A DNA stretch of 64,000 nucleotides from Archaeoglobaceae archaeon. Its GTDB lineage: Archaea > Halobacteriota > Archaeoglobi > Archaeoglobales > Archaeoglobaceae. The position numbers and the translations under genes are program-made. The notes below the pieces were generated by a model that was not told the DNA's origin, searched no databases, and saw only the letters and a program-made list of their open reading frames with translations. Location of the stretch: assembly GCA_027028145.1 (NCBI GenBank), contig JALVJV010000011.1:62001-126000 (forward strand), given 5' to 3'. Below are positions 48,256 to 56,355 of the stretch, in pieces; positions within the stretch are counted from its first letter, which is position 1; every line of letters starts with the position of its first letter.

Positions 48256-48772
48256 GCTTGAGCCACCACCTGTGATCGGATTGTTTTATAATTTCGGCTA
48301 ACTTCTTGGCAGTTTCGGTCTTGAATTCAAGTTTCTTCGTGTATTCCATAGCAGAAGGATAGACTTCCGAATACTCCTTAGCCTGCAACAGCAGTTCGAG
48401 TTTGTCGGCATCCTTCACGAAATCCCTTAACTCCTCAAGATCCTCTATTTTCTCCGTAAGCTCTTCGGGTAACATCTTGAGCTGTTCTTTCAAGACCTCG
48501 TCGAAGTCCACTTCAACGTATCTCCTCGAAAGCTTGTGTAAATCCAGAGTCCTCGCCTCGTTCAAATCGTGAATTAAGCCCAAAAGACAAGTTTTGCAGG
48601 CTTTGTCGAAGTCTTTGGTTTCCAGATAGGCAATAATGAACGCAATTAGAGCAGTCCTAAAGCTGTGTTCCGCTACACTTTCAGGATTTTTGATTCCGAT
48701 CTTGAACCAGCCCGAACGCGGAATGAGCTTGAGTATTCCCGCCTCAAATAGGAAGTCGACTATCTCCCGCAT
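48242..48772 (-). CDS. HD-domain nucleotidase-like protein
   Basis: 176 residues of the HDDC2/YfbR-type HD family: RSGWFKIGIKNPESVAEHSFRTALIAFIIA, LIHDLNEART, and the C-terminal Asp in DFVKDADKLELLLQAKEY. The metal ligands His, His-Asp and Asp are all present. Relatives are 5'-deoxynucleotidases. The exact substrate is unknown. First gene of a two-gene operon with the Mut7-C protein. Confidence 0.85.
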   Translation of the reverse strand: MREIVDFLFEAGILKLIPRSGWFKIGIKNPESVAEHSFRTALIAFIIAYLETKDFDKACKTCLLGLIHDLNEARTLDLHKLSRRYVEVDFDEVLKEQLKMLPEELTEKIEDLEELRDFVKDADKLELLLQAKEYSEVYPSAMEYTKKLEFKTETAKKLAEIIKQSDHRWWLKLERA

Positions 48773-48796
48773 GAAAGAAGCATGATCGTTAAGAAG

Positions 48797-50284
48797 TTAA
48801 CGCTTTCGACCGGCAATGCATCCGCCGATCACCATTGCGATTATTCCGATCACGGACTCAAAACCCGGTATCTTCGGTAGAGATATCGGCAACCATCCTT
48901 TCTTGGGTGTCGGAGTTGGAGTTGGTGTTGGCTTCGGTGTTCGTATTGGGGTCGGATTGGGTTTGTTGATCGATTTTACGAAGATTACCTTGCTCGTCGA
49001 ATTCGTTAAACCGTCCTCACTTACGGTGGTTAGCTTTACGACGTAATTCCCCGGTTTCGAGTAAGTATGAGTGACGATCGGTTTGTCCGTTTTAACTACG
49101 TTGCCGTCTCCGAAATCCCAGATGTATTGCGATGCCAATCCCTCAGCTTTGAACGTGATCTTCTCTCCGACTTTCGGATTCTTGGGAGTGTAATCGAAGT
49201 CCGCTAACGGCTTGACAGTAGATCTGAAGAAGTAAACGAAACCGCTCGAACTTCCCGCTACTACTCTCCCGTTGTTCGAAACAGATACGAAGTCTATTTT
49301 GTCGTCAAAGTTGTCGTATATCCAAAGTAGTTTCCCGTTCCTATCGAACAGAAACAGTTTTTTGCCACTGCTTGCGACGACGAATTTTCCGTTTGGAGAT
49401 ATACCAACCAAAGCCGGACCTGACATTAGGTCGACCTTCCACAGAGTGTCGCCGTTCCTATCAAATACGTAAACCTTGCCGTTGTCGCATCCGACCGCTA
49501 TCGTATCCGTGTTGGAAGTCGTAGCTACCGAGATCGGTATTCCGTCGATTACCTTCTTCATCAGCAGATATCCGAACTTGTCGAATACGTATATCGTTCT
49601 CATCTCTCCGCCGTTGACGATGATGTAGTTACCATCTTCCGAAATGTGGACGATGAACGGATAAGCCAGACTCAGCTTAGTAAACCTTCCGACATACCAG
49701 CCGTTTCTGTATTCCCACACCCAGTCCTTCTGATAGAAGCTCGATCCGCATATATTCTTGTTGCATTTTACGAAGAAGTATAGGTTACCGAGCATGTCTT
49801 CAGCTACGGCTATACAACCGTTGTCGCTCACGGCAACCTCCGCAACGCAACCCGATGTTCCGTATCTCCACAACTCATCGCCCTTTTCATCGAAGTAGTG
49901 TATCTCTTTGTCTCCGCATGCGATTACGTATCCGTTTGAAGACACGGCGACGGACGAAACTCCCGAGCCTATGCGTCTTTTCCATACGAGTTTGCCGTTA
50001 TCCTCGAACAGGTAGACATTGCCCTCTATATCCCCGACAGCTAAGTATTTACCGTTGATATCCATACAGACCGCCTTTATCTTCCTCTTCCAGAGGATCT
50101 CCGTGGAGTTAAAAACGTATAGACTGTGCACGTCGCAACAAACTGCAAAAGTTCCGTTTTTCGACATCTTCAGATCTTTAAGCCAGAAGTTCGTCCTAAA
50201 CTTAAAGCTCGGCTCGTTGATCATTACGGCATTTACGGGAATTACCGCGAGAAAAATGATCGTGAGCAGTAGCAGTCTCCTCAT
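48797..50284 (-). CDS. PQQ/WD-like beta-propeller and PKD surface protein with PGF-CTERM
   Basis: 495 residues: signal peptide (MRRLLLLTIIFLAVIPVNA), then at least seven propeller repeats (about 30-345) of the type VAVSSNGYVIACGDKEIHYFD, a PKD domain (about 355-440; YIWDFGDGNVV, THTYSKPGNYVVKLTT). A Pro/Thr linker precedes the C-terminal tail IPGFESVIGIIAMVIGGCIAGRKR-type sorting signal. The tail matches PGF-CTERM: PGF, hydrophobic stretch, basic end. Surface anchoring via archaeosortase A is predicted. Ligand unknown. Monocistronic, next to tRNA-Arg. Confidence 0.88.
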   Translation of the reverse strand: MRRLLLLTIIFLAVIPVNAVMINEPSFKFRTNFWLKDLKMSKNGTFAVCCDVHSLYVFNSTEILWKRKIKAVCMDINGKYLAVGDIEGNVYLFEDNGKLVWKRRIGSGVSSVAVSSNGYVIACGDKEIHYFDEKGDELWRYGTSGCVAEVAVSDNGCIAVAEDMLGNLYFFVKCNKNICGSSFYQKDWVWEYRNGWYVGRFTKLSLAYPFIVHISEDGNYIIVNGGEMRTIYVFDKFGYLLMKKVIDGIPISVATTSNTDTIAVGCDNGKVYVFDRNGDTLWKVDLMSGPALVGISPNGKFVVASSGKKLFLFDRNGKLLWIYDNFDDKIDFVSVSNNGRVVAGSSSGFVYFFRSTVKPLADFDYTPKNPKVGEKITFKAEGLASQYIWDFGDGNVVKTDKPIVTHTYSKPGNYVVKLTTVSEDGLTNSTSKVIFVKSINKPNPTPIRTPKPTPTPTPTPKKGWLPISLPKIPGFESVIGIIAMVIGGCIAGRKR

Positions 50285-50346
50285 AACTACGTCCTAATTT
50301 TTCAAAAATAAAAGCTTTGAGTGTATATACATATGCAGATACACAA

Positions 50347-50420
50347 CGGACCCGCCGGGATTTGAACCCGGGTCAAGGGGTCCGAAGCCCCTTAGGATGT
50401 CCAGGCTACCCCACGGGTCC
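50347..50420 (-). tRNA. tRNA-Arg (TCG anticodon)
   Basis: 74-nt cloverleaf on the minus strand. Acceptor GGACCCG pairs with CGGGTCC, discriminator G. The D arm is GGGT/ATCC, the anticodon stem AGGGG/CCCCT with loop CTTCGGA gives anticodon TCG (reads CGA), and the T arm is CCCGG-GTTCAAA-TCCCGG in register. No intron. CCA not encoded. Confidence 0.95.
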
Positions 50421-50441
50421 CAACAGTCATTATTCGAAAGG

Positions 50442-50452
50442 TATTTATAAGG
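50442..50452. promoter_or_regulatory. TATA element shared by tRNA-Arg and the carboxyltransferase gene
   Basis: TATTTATAAGG lies 22-32 bp from the tRNA 5' end and about 28-38 bp before the divergent ATG at 50480. No other TATA-like sequence is present in the 59-bp gap, so both directions probably use this element. Confidence 0.5.
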
Positions 50453-50479
50453 TTTTGTGGCGGTTTTTAGGGGTTAATC

Positions 50480-51769
50480 ATGACGTTAGACGTTCTTCTC
50501 GATGAGGGTAGCTTTTCAGAAATAGGACGTAACGCCGGCTTCGGCACCGTTGACGGTCGACCGGTTTGCGTTTATTACCTCAAAGGAACGTTCGAAGAAT
50601 GTTCTACCGAGGTAGTCGAGTTGGCTTTGAAGACCGGAACGCCGCTGGTCACGATATTGGACTGCGAGGGTATGAAGGTATCCCACAGCACCCTTGCGGA
50701 TCTGGCGAATCTGTTTTCGAAGATCTCAGTTGCGAGCGGTGTAATTCCGAGGATATCGATAATGCTCGGTAGCTGTCACGGGATGTTCTGCTACGCTGAA
50801 ACGGATTTCGTAATAGCCACGAAGGATTGCAAGCTCAGCGTAGTTATGCCGGACATCATAAGGCTGGTTACGGGAAAGGACGCCGAGGTAGAAGGAATCA
50901 AGCATGCAAATACGGAGAACGCTCACTTCATTGCCGAAAGCGATGAGGAGGCTATGATGCTCGCGAAGAAACTTCTCAGCTATCTACCGTTGAACAACAT
51001 GGAGGATCCGCCGATTGCAGAAACGAGCGATGAACCTTCGAGGAAGACCGAGCAGATCGCAAGCGTAATTCCGCAGGATACCCACTCGTTCTACAACGTT
51101 AGGGATGTTATCACCGATATAGTCGACGATGGAGACTTCTTCGAAGTTCAGCCCGACTTCGCTCAGAATGCAGTTGTGGGCTTCGGAAGGATGGACGGCG
51201 TTACCGTTGGTGTGGTTGCAAACAATCCCATGTTTTACGCCGGTTGTTTGGATCTGAACGCCGTAAAGAAGATTGCAAGGTTCGTCAGGTTCTGCGATGC
51301 CTTCAACATTCCGATAGTAACGCTCGTTGATACTCCCGGCTATCTGCCGGATAACCAGCAAGAACTTTCCGGACTGCCATACTACGCAACGAAGCTCATG
51401 CAGGCTTACGCTGAAGCTACTGTTCCTTTGGTTACGGTGATCCTTAGGAGGGCTTACGGTTCTGCATACGTTGTGATGGGTAGCAAGTTCGTCGGTGCAG
51501 ATATCGTCTACGCATATCCGAACGCTGAGTTTGCCGTAACCGACATAGACACGGACGTCAGGCTTTTATACGGTGATCTCAGCGAGGAGGAGAGAAAGAA
51601 GAAGCTTGAGGAATACAGAAGGTGGGAAGCGAACGCAAACAGAGCCTTGGAGAGGAGACACGTAGATGCAATAATCGATCCGCAGTGGACGAGAAGCAAG
51701 ATCATCAACGCTTTGAGAATGCTCGAAACTAAGAGGAAGAAGCTACCACCGAAGAAGCACGATACCTGA
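50480..51769 (+). CDS. Divergent acyl-CoA carboxylase/decarboxylase carboxyltransferase subunit
   Basis: 429 residues against about 515 for PccB/MmdA. The C-terminal half is well conserved (YAGCLDLNAVKKIARFVRFCDAFNIPIVTLVDTPGYLP, RRAYGSAYVVMGSKF). The N-terminal half starts about 80 residues late and its acyl-CoA oxyanion loop, normally VCAGGAVYSPALTD, reads GSCHGMFCYAETD. The MGAKGAVE element is replaced by TDIDTDVRLLYGD. It heads an operon with an OadG-tail-like peptide and a biotin-carrier stub, then ferredoxin oxidoreductase genes. Activity toward carboxybiotin is uncertain; a repurposed or novel decarboxylase-like enzyme is possible. Confidence 0.85.
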   Translation: MTLDVLLDEGSFSEIGRNAGFGTVDGRPVCVYYLKGTFEECSTEVVELALKTGTPLVTILDCEGMKVSHSTLADLANLFSKISVASGVIPRISIMLGSCHGMFCYAETDFVIATKDCKLSVVMPDIIRLVTGKDAEVEGIKHANTENAHFIAESDEEAMMLAKKLLSYLPLNNMEDPPIAETSDEPSRKTEQIASVIPQDTHSFYNVRDVITDIVDDGDFFEVQPDFAQNAVVGFGRMDGVTVGVVANNPMFYAGCLDLNAVKKIARFVRFCDAFNIPIVTLVDTPGYLPDNQQELSGLPYYATKLMQAYAEATVPLVTVILRRAYGSAYVVMGSKFVGADIVYAYPNAEFAVTDIDTDVRLLYGDLSEEERKKKLEEYRRWEANANRALERRHVDAIIDPQWTRSKIINALRMLETKRKKLPPKKHDT

Positions 51770-51778
51770 GGTGGTGAC

Positions 51779-51913
51779 ATGTCGCCCGAGGAGTTTTTGG
51801 CGGCGCTCGTTGCCGTTCATAAATACCTAAAGGACAAGAAGGAGATGCCGAACGAAGTAGTTAGAGGTGTCAGTTATTGGAAGGCGGTCGCGAGAATTAG
51901 GGGATTGCCATGA
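51779..51913 (+). CDS. Soluble OadG/MmdD-tail-like small peptide
   Basis: 44 residues. The start MSPEEFLAALVAVHKYLKDKK and the end SYWKAVARIRGLP resemble the cytoplasmic tail of OadG/MmdD subunits (SPEEIAAIAAAVAAYL...SPWKxAGR), which bridge the carboxyltransferase and its partners. There is no membrane helix. SD GAGGTGGTGA follows the upstream stop and the end overlaps the next gene by 4 bp (ATGA), so it is a real operon member. Match is by pattern, not proven. Confidence 0.65.
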   Translation: MSPEEFLAALVAVHKYLKDKKEMPNEVVRGVSYWKAVARIRGLP

Positions 51914-52047
51914 GATACGTTGTAAAGGTTTTGGGTAAGGAGTATGAGGTGGAGGTTGAGGAAGTCGACAGGGGCGTTTTTGAAGTGATTATTAATAATA
52001 AAAAAGCAATTATTAAATTTGAAAAATTAAAAGATGTAAGCGGGTGA
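51910..52047 (+). CDS. Biotin carboxyl carrier-like stub without biotinyl domain
   Basis: 45 residues: YVVKVLGKEYEVEVEEVDRG and VFEVIINNKKAIIKF match the N-terminal beta region that precedes the Pro/Ala linker and biotinyl domain in MmdC/BCCP proteins. The frame then stops; no AMKM biotinylation site exists in any frame before the next gene starts. ATGA overlap with the upstream peptide. Either a truncated BCCP or a retained assembly domain serving a biotin carrier encoded elsewhere. Confidence 0.65.
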   Translation: MRYVVKVLGKEYEVEVEEVDRGVFEVIINNKKAIIKFEKLKDVSG

Positions 52048-52052
52048 TGTAG

Positions 52053-52580
52053 TTGCTGGAAGTTATGATTCTCAGCTTCGGTGGGCAGGGTGGAGTTACG
52101 GCGGCGAGATTGCTTTCAATAGCCGCACTAAATGAAGGTAAATACGCTCAGGCAATTCCTCAGTTCGGAGCGGAGAGGAGAGGAGCGTTGGTCAGATCTT
52201 TTCTAAGAATATCCGACAGACCGATAAGAAGGCACTCGTCCGTTAAAAATCCTGAGGTTATCGCCGTATTCTCCGAAAAAATTCTAAAAATAGTCGATGT
52301 TAAGGCCAATACGGTCGTGATTAATTCGAAGCAACCCAAACTCGAAAACGGCAGGGTATACTACGTCGACGCGTCCTCAATAGCTTTGGGGCTAAATCTG
52401 ATCTCAGCCGGTTGGCCAATCGTGAACACGGCTATGGCCGGAGCGATGGCCAAGGTCTTCGGATTCTCCTTCGAGTCGCTTAAGGATGCAATAGAGCAGA
52501 CTTTTTCCGGTAAGTTAGCAGAGCTAAACGTTCAAGCGGCTAAGAAAGCATACGAGGAGGTGAAAGAGTGGAGTGCATGA
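52053..52580 (+). CDS. 2-oxoacid:ferredoxin oxidoreductase, gamma subunit
   Basis: 175 residues from TTG 52053 (SD GGGTGATG). Gamma-family motifs: ILSFGGQGGVTAARLLSIAAL, QFGAERRGALVRSFLRISDRPI, and NTAMAGAMAKVFG near the end. It binds the CoA/2-oxoacid intermediate side of the enzyme. First gene of a gamma-delta-alpha-beta operon, the order seen in archaeal POR/VOR/KOR enzymes. Next subunit overlaps by 13 bp. Confidence 0.9.
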   Translation: MLEVMILSFGGQGGVTAARLLSIAALNEGKYAQAIPQFGAERRGALVRSFLRISDRPIRRHSSVKNPEVIAVFSEKILKIVDVKANTVVINSKQPKLENGRVYYVDASSIALGLNLISAGWPIVNTAMAGAMAKVFGFSFESLKDAIEQTFSGKLAELNVQAAKKAYEEVKEWSA

Positions 52581-52819
52581 TTGCAAAGCCATCCAAAGGT
52601 TCTGCTGGAAAAACGGGACTCTGGAGAACATTCAAGCCGATTTACGATGAAAATAAATGCAACAACTGTCTTCTGTGCTGGCTCTATTGTCCCGAAAATG
52701 CGATAGACGTCGTAGATGGCAAAATCTCGATAGATTACGACTACTGTAAGGGTTGCGGTGTGTGTGCTAAGATCTGCGCCAAGAAAGCTATAGAAATGGT
52801 TAGGGAGGAGGAGTTATGA
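52568..52819 (+). CDS. 2-oxoacid:ferredoxin oxidoreductase, delta (ferredoxin-like) subunit
   Basis: 83 residues from GTG 52568 with SD GAGGAGGTG; ATG 52577 is an alternative. Typical delta start (KPSKGSAGKTGLWRTFKPIYDENKC) and two [4Fe-4S] motifs CNNCLLCWLYCPENAI and CKGCGVCAKICAKKAI. It transfers electrons from the thiamine centre to ferredoxin. Overlaps alpha by 4 bp. Confidence 0.92.
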   Translation: MECMIAKPSKGSAGKTGLWRTFKPIYDENKCNNCLLCWLYCPENAIDVVDGKISIDYDYCKGCGVCAKICAKKAIEMVREEEL

Positions 52820-53916
52820 AGAAGGTTCTTACGGGAAACTATGCGGTTGCTGAGGCAGTAAAGATGGCAAGAACCGAATTTATTGCCGCTTACCCGATCA
52901 CACCTCAAACGACGATAGTAGAAAGGCTTGCGGAGATGGTTGAGAAAGGAGAGTTAAATGCGGACTTCGTAAGGGTTGAATCGGAGCATTCGGCTTTAGC
53001 CGCAGTTTACGGTGCTTCTGCGGGCGGTTTAAGGGCTTTTACAGCAACTTCGAGCCACGGATTGCTTTACATGTATGAGATGTGCTGGTGGGTTGCGAAT
53101 TCGAGGTTACCGGTTGTTATGGCTTTGGTAACCAGAACCATCGGGCCACCTTGGAACATTCATACGGATCACACCGATCTGCTTACGCTTAGAGATTCGG
53201 GCTGGATTTTGGCGATGTCCGAAAACGCTCAGGAGGCTTTCGATCTGACCCTAATTGGATTTAAAGTTGCCGAGCAAATCGATCTGCCTTTCGCAGTCGG
53301 ATTGGACGGCTTTCAGGTAAGTCACACCGCTGAGGTTGTGGATATTCCGGAGCAAAGCGAGATAGACGAATTCTTGCCTGAAAGAAGAAGGGATAAGCCT
53401 TTCGTTATTGAACCAAGAAATCCGATCACAGTTGGTGGGCTGACGACGAACGAATGCGCCATGATTCTGAGGCAAGAAATGGATAGGGATATGGAGAAGG
53501 TGGGCGATCTGGTCAGAAATGCCGGCTACGTTAGAGATTACGACTTGGTCGAGAGATACAGGTTGGATGACGCCGAATACGTTGTTGTAATGATGGGCGC
53601 TTGGTGCGGAGATGCGAAGGATGCGATAGATGTGCTTAGGGACGAAGGAGTTCAGATCGGGATGCTCAGGCTTAGATTCGTCAGACCGTTTCCGGCTGAG
53701 GAGATCGCCAAACTGGATTGCAAAAAGATCTTGGTCGTGGAAAGGGATTGCTCGATAGGAAAGGGCGGAATAATTGCAACCGAAGTTAAATCCGTGGCGA
53801 ATTCTCCGGTTCAAAGCGTCATGGCTGGACTCGGCGGAGTTGATGTCGGAGTTGACGATTTCGTTTCGATGTTCAGGAGATTTGTTAAAGGTGAACTGGG
53901 GGAGTGGTGGTTGTGA
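52816..53916 (+). CDS. 2-oxoacid:ferredoxin oxidoreductase, alpha subunit
   Basis: 366 residues: AYPITPQTTIVERLAEMVEKGELNADFVRVESEHSAL at the N-terminus, TSSHGLLYMYEMCWWVANSRLPVVMALVTR, and VVERDCSIGKGGIIATEV near the end, all POR/VOR alpha features. Substrate (pyruvate, branched-chain or aryl oxoacid) cannot be fixed from this alone. It overlaps delta by 4 bp (ATGA) and beta at its end. Confidence 0.9.
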   Translation: MKKVLTGNYAVAEAVKMARTEFIAAYPITPQTTIVERLAEMVEKGELNADFVRVESEHSALAAVYGASAGGLRAFTATSSHGLLYMYEMCWWVANSRLPVVMALVTRTIGPPWNIHTDHTDLLTLRDSGWILAMSENAQEAFDLTLIGFKVAEQIDLPFAVGLDGFQVSHTAEVVDIPEQSEIDEFLPERRRDKPFVIEPRNPITVGGLTTNECAMILRQEMDRDMEKVGDLVRNAGYVRDYDLVERYRLDDAEYVVVMMGAWCGDAKDAIDVLRDEGVQIGMLRLRFVRPFPAEEIAKLDCKKILVVERDCSIGKGGIIATEVKSVANSPVQSVMAGLGGVDVGVDDFVSMFRRFVKGELGEWWL

Positions 53917-54797
53917 AGATCAAAGATCTGCCGAAGGAGAAGTTTTTGTTGCCCGGAAACACATCATGCCAAGGATGTCCCCATGCACTCGGCTTGAAGT
54001 CTTTGGGAATGGCTTTGGGCGATGATGTCGTCTTGGTCGTTCCAGCCGGTTGCACTACGATAATTGCGGGAAGCAAAGATAAATCGTCGTTCAAATTCCC
54101 GTGCCTTCACGTTCCGTTCGCTTCCGCTCCAGCCGTTGCAACGGGCTTGGGTTCGGCTTTCAGACGACTGGGGAAAAGAGGGATTCCTGTAGTTTGGATG
54201 GGCGACGGCGGTTCCGACATAGGCTTTGCAACCCTTAGCGGAGCTTGCGTCAGGAAGGACGATATGATCGTGATCGTAAGCGATAACGAGGCATACATGA
54301 ACACCGGAATACAGACGAGCGGGACTACGTTCTGGAAGGCTAAAACTACGACATCTCCAACGGGTAAAAGAGAGGAGAAGAAGGATTTGGCTTTGATCAT
54401 GCTAATGCACAAGGCTGATTACGTTGCCACTGCGAGCGTTGGCTATCTTCAGGATTTCATTGGGAAGCTAAGGAAGGCGAGCGAAATTGACGGATTCAGA
54501 TTCATACACCTGCACAGCCCGTGCCCACCGGGTTGGGGGTTTGACAGCAGTGAAACCGTAGAAATGGCGAGATTAGCCGTGAAATGCGGGGCTTGGATTC
54601 TCTGGGAGTTCGACGGGAAGTTCAAGATATCATCGATAAGCAAACCTTATGCGGATAAATCGAAGAGAACGCCATTGGCTGAATACTTGAAAAAACAGAG
54701 GAGGTTCAGACATCTCAGCGATGAGGACATCGCAGAAATCGAAAGGAGAATCGACGAGCAGTGGAGAGTTGTTTTAGCACTTGAGGAAGTTTTTTAG
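53913..54797 (+). CDS. 2-oxoacid:ferredoxin oxidoreductase, beta (TPP) subunit
   Basis: About 294 residues. TPP/Mg motif GDGGSDIGFATL...DNEAYMNTGIQTSGTTFWKAKTTTSPTG, and cluster Cys in GNTSCQGCPHALG, VPAGCTT and the later HLHSPCPPGWGF. These match POR/VOR beta rather than KOR. GTG 53913 follows GGGGGAG at good spacing; upstream in-frame GTGs at 53904 and 53907 are possible. It cleaves the 2-oxoacid to acyl-CoA, CO2 and reduced ferredoxin with the other subunits. Confidence 0.9.
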   Translation: MKIKDLPKEKFLLPGNTSCQGCPHALGLKSLGMALGDDVVLVVPAGCTTIIAGSKDKSSFKFPCLHVPFASAPAVATGLGSAFRRLGKRGIPVVWMGDGGSDIGFATLSGACVRKDDMIVIVSDNEAYMNTGIQTSGTTFWKAKTTTSPTGKREEKKDLALIMLMHKADYVATASVGYLQDFIGKLRKASEIDGFRFIHLHSPCPPGWGFDSSETVEMARLAVKCGAWILWEFDGKFKISSISKPYADKSKRTPLAEYLKKQRRFRHLSDEDIAEIERRIDEQWRVVLALEEVF

Positions 54798-54855
54798 CCT
54801 CTGCGCTCCGATCTCATCATTTTTCAGTGGGCAAGGGTATCTTCATCGGCATCTC
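54794..54855 (-). ncRNA. Candidate C/D box sRNA
   Basis: On the minus strand: box C-like CCGATGA (54843-54849), a 15-nt spacer, perfect D' CTGA (54824-54827), three A, perfect C' ATGATGA (54814-54820), 16 nt, then a weak D (CTAA, 54794-54797). Element order and spacing suit archaeal methylation-guide RNAs. A TATA-like sequence (about 54873-54881) lies upstream. Box C and D are imperfect, so this is tentative. Confidence 0.3.
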
Positions 54856-54927
54856 ATCTTGGACTGCGGATCCATTAATTTTTGCGTTGCAAAAGAATCA
54901 TAAATCAAAAACGCTCACGAAGTTTCG

Positions 54928-56355
54928 ATGCGATTCAGGGATAGGTATGCGTTGATGATGATCTTAGCCGTAGCCGTTGCAACGAGACTTTTCATGCTGA
55001 CCGCGAGACCTATGGATCACGATGAGAGCATTCATGCATACCTGAGCTACGTTTTGCTTAAGGATCACGCATACAGATACGATCCCGCCTTTCATGGGCC
55101 GTTTCTATACTTCGCCACCGCCGGACTGTTTTGGCTTTTCGGCGATTCGGAATTCGTCGCGAGGTTAACCCCCGTTATATTCAGCCTTATCGCTGTTTTC
55201 GTTGCTTTTAAGTTTAGGAGATGGATAGGAAAGGGAGCTTACGTTTTCACGTTCCTAATGCTCTTCTCTCCTTCGATTCTTTACTATTCGAGATACCTCA
55301 GAAACGACATGATCTTAGTCGGCTCGTTCTTAGCCGTCGTTTACTGCTACTTCAGATACTTGGAAAGCAATAAGGAGAGGTTCGTGTATTTAGCCGTTTT
55401 ATTCTTCAGCATAATGGTGTGCGCGAAGGAAAACGCATACATATACCTCTTCATCTTCGTCAGCTTTCTGCTTTTGCACGGGCTTTATTCTCAAGGATTT
55501 GGCTATCTGAAGTCCAAGCTTCTCAACTGGGATGCTAAAAAGGTTAGGATGTTCGTAATATCTTTGGCGATATTTTTGTCCGTGTTCATACCTCTATACT
55601 CAGCCGGATTCACGGACTGGGCTGGCTTGGAGAGGGCAACAGTCGGAGCGGTTGAATACTGGCTGAAGATGCACGAAATGAGGGATCACTGGAAACCCAT
55701 ATACTATTACTCCGTTCTGCTGTTGTTGTATGGATTCATGCCCTTAATTTTGGCGTTGATTTCCATTCCGGAATTTATCGAACGCTTTAAGGCGAAGAAA
55801 CTGAGCAAGTTCGAACTGTTTGCACTGTATTGGATGGTTATGACTTTAATAGCCTATCACGTTCTTTCTCATAAAGTTCCTTGGCTTTTAGTTCACATCG
55901 TAACTCCGATGGCTTTGTTCGGCAGTCTCTACATTGAAGAGCTCGACAGGAAAATAGTATTTCGAAACTTTAGGGTGTTCAGAGTAATATTGGCCGGACT
56001 CATGATTGCGACCCTCTACACATCGTTCTACGTCACATACGTCGACTACAACGATGCCGTCAATCAGCCCCTTATATACATCCAAGTTCAGCCTTCGGCG
56101 GTTAAGCTGGCGAAGGAGATCATATACCTATACAAGCACAACCATTCCGTAGTCGTTTACGAGCCGACGAACGACTACTGGCCCCTTCCGTGGTATCTTA
56201 GGCACTATCCGATTCCGTTTATGAGTCACGGAAACTTCAGAAGCTTCGAATACGTCGTAACTTCCGAAAGGGAGATCGGAGTTGTGAAAGGACGGGTTTT
56301 GGGAAGATACGAGATAAGACCCTTCTACTACATGATATTAGTCAAGATGCATTAG
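54928..56355 (+). CDS. Membrane glycosyltransferase-like protein (Agl23/TIGR03663 type)
   Basis: 475 residues with about ten membrane helices. The first extracellular loop has ARPMDHDESIHAYLSY, carrying the acidic DHDE catalytic-type motif of GT39/GT83-like enzymes, then FHGPFLYFATAGLFWLFGDSEFVARLTPVIFSL and RYLRNDMILVGSFLAVVYCYFRYLE, characteristic of the family linked to archaeal N-glycosylation flippases. It probably transfers a sugar from dolichol phosphate outside the membrane. Overlaps the convergent gene by 18 bp. Confidence 0.85.
   Translation: MRFRDRYALMMILAVAVATRLFMLTARPMDHDESIHAYLSYVLLKDHAYRYDPAFHGPFLYFATAGLFWLFGDSEFVARLTPVIFSLIAVFVAFKFRRWIGKGAYVFTFLMLFSPSILYYSRYLRNDMILVGSFLAVVYCYFRYLESNKERFVYLAVLFFSIMVCAKENAYIYLFIFVSFLLLHGLYSQGFGYLKSKLLNWDAKKVRMFVISLAIFLSVFIPLYSAGFTDWAGLERATVGAVEYWLKMHEMRDHWKPIYYYSVLLLLYGFMPLILALISIPEFIERFKAKKLSKFELFALYWMVMTLIAYHVLSHKVPWLLVHIVTPMALFGSLYIEELDRKIVFRNFRVFRVILAGLMIATLYTSFYVTYVDYNDAVNQPLIYIQVQPSAVKLAKEIIYLYKHNHSVVVYEPTNDYWPLPWYLRHYPIPFMSHGNFRSFEYVVTSEREIGVVKGRVLGRYEIRPFYYMILVKMH

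Noticed and set aside
48900-48965. GTTGG/GGTGT-type tandem repeat resembling a minisatellite
   Set aside because: It is the coding sequence of the Pro/Thr linker (PTPTPTP) of the surface protein.
53251-53814. Open frame of 187 codons antisense to the oxidoreductase alpha subunit
   Set aside because: No SD or TATA, no recognisable domain; the sense gene is unambiguous.
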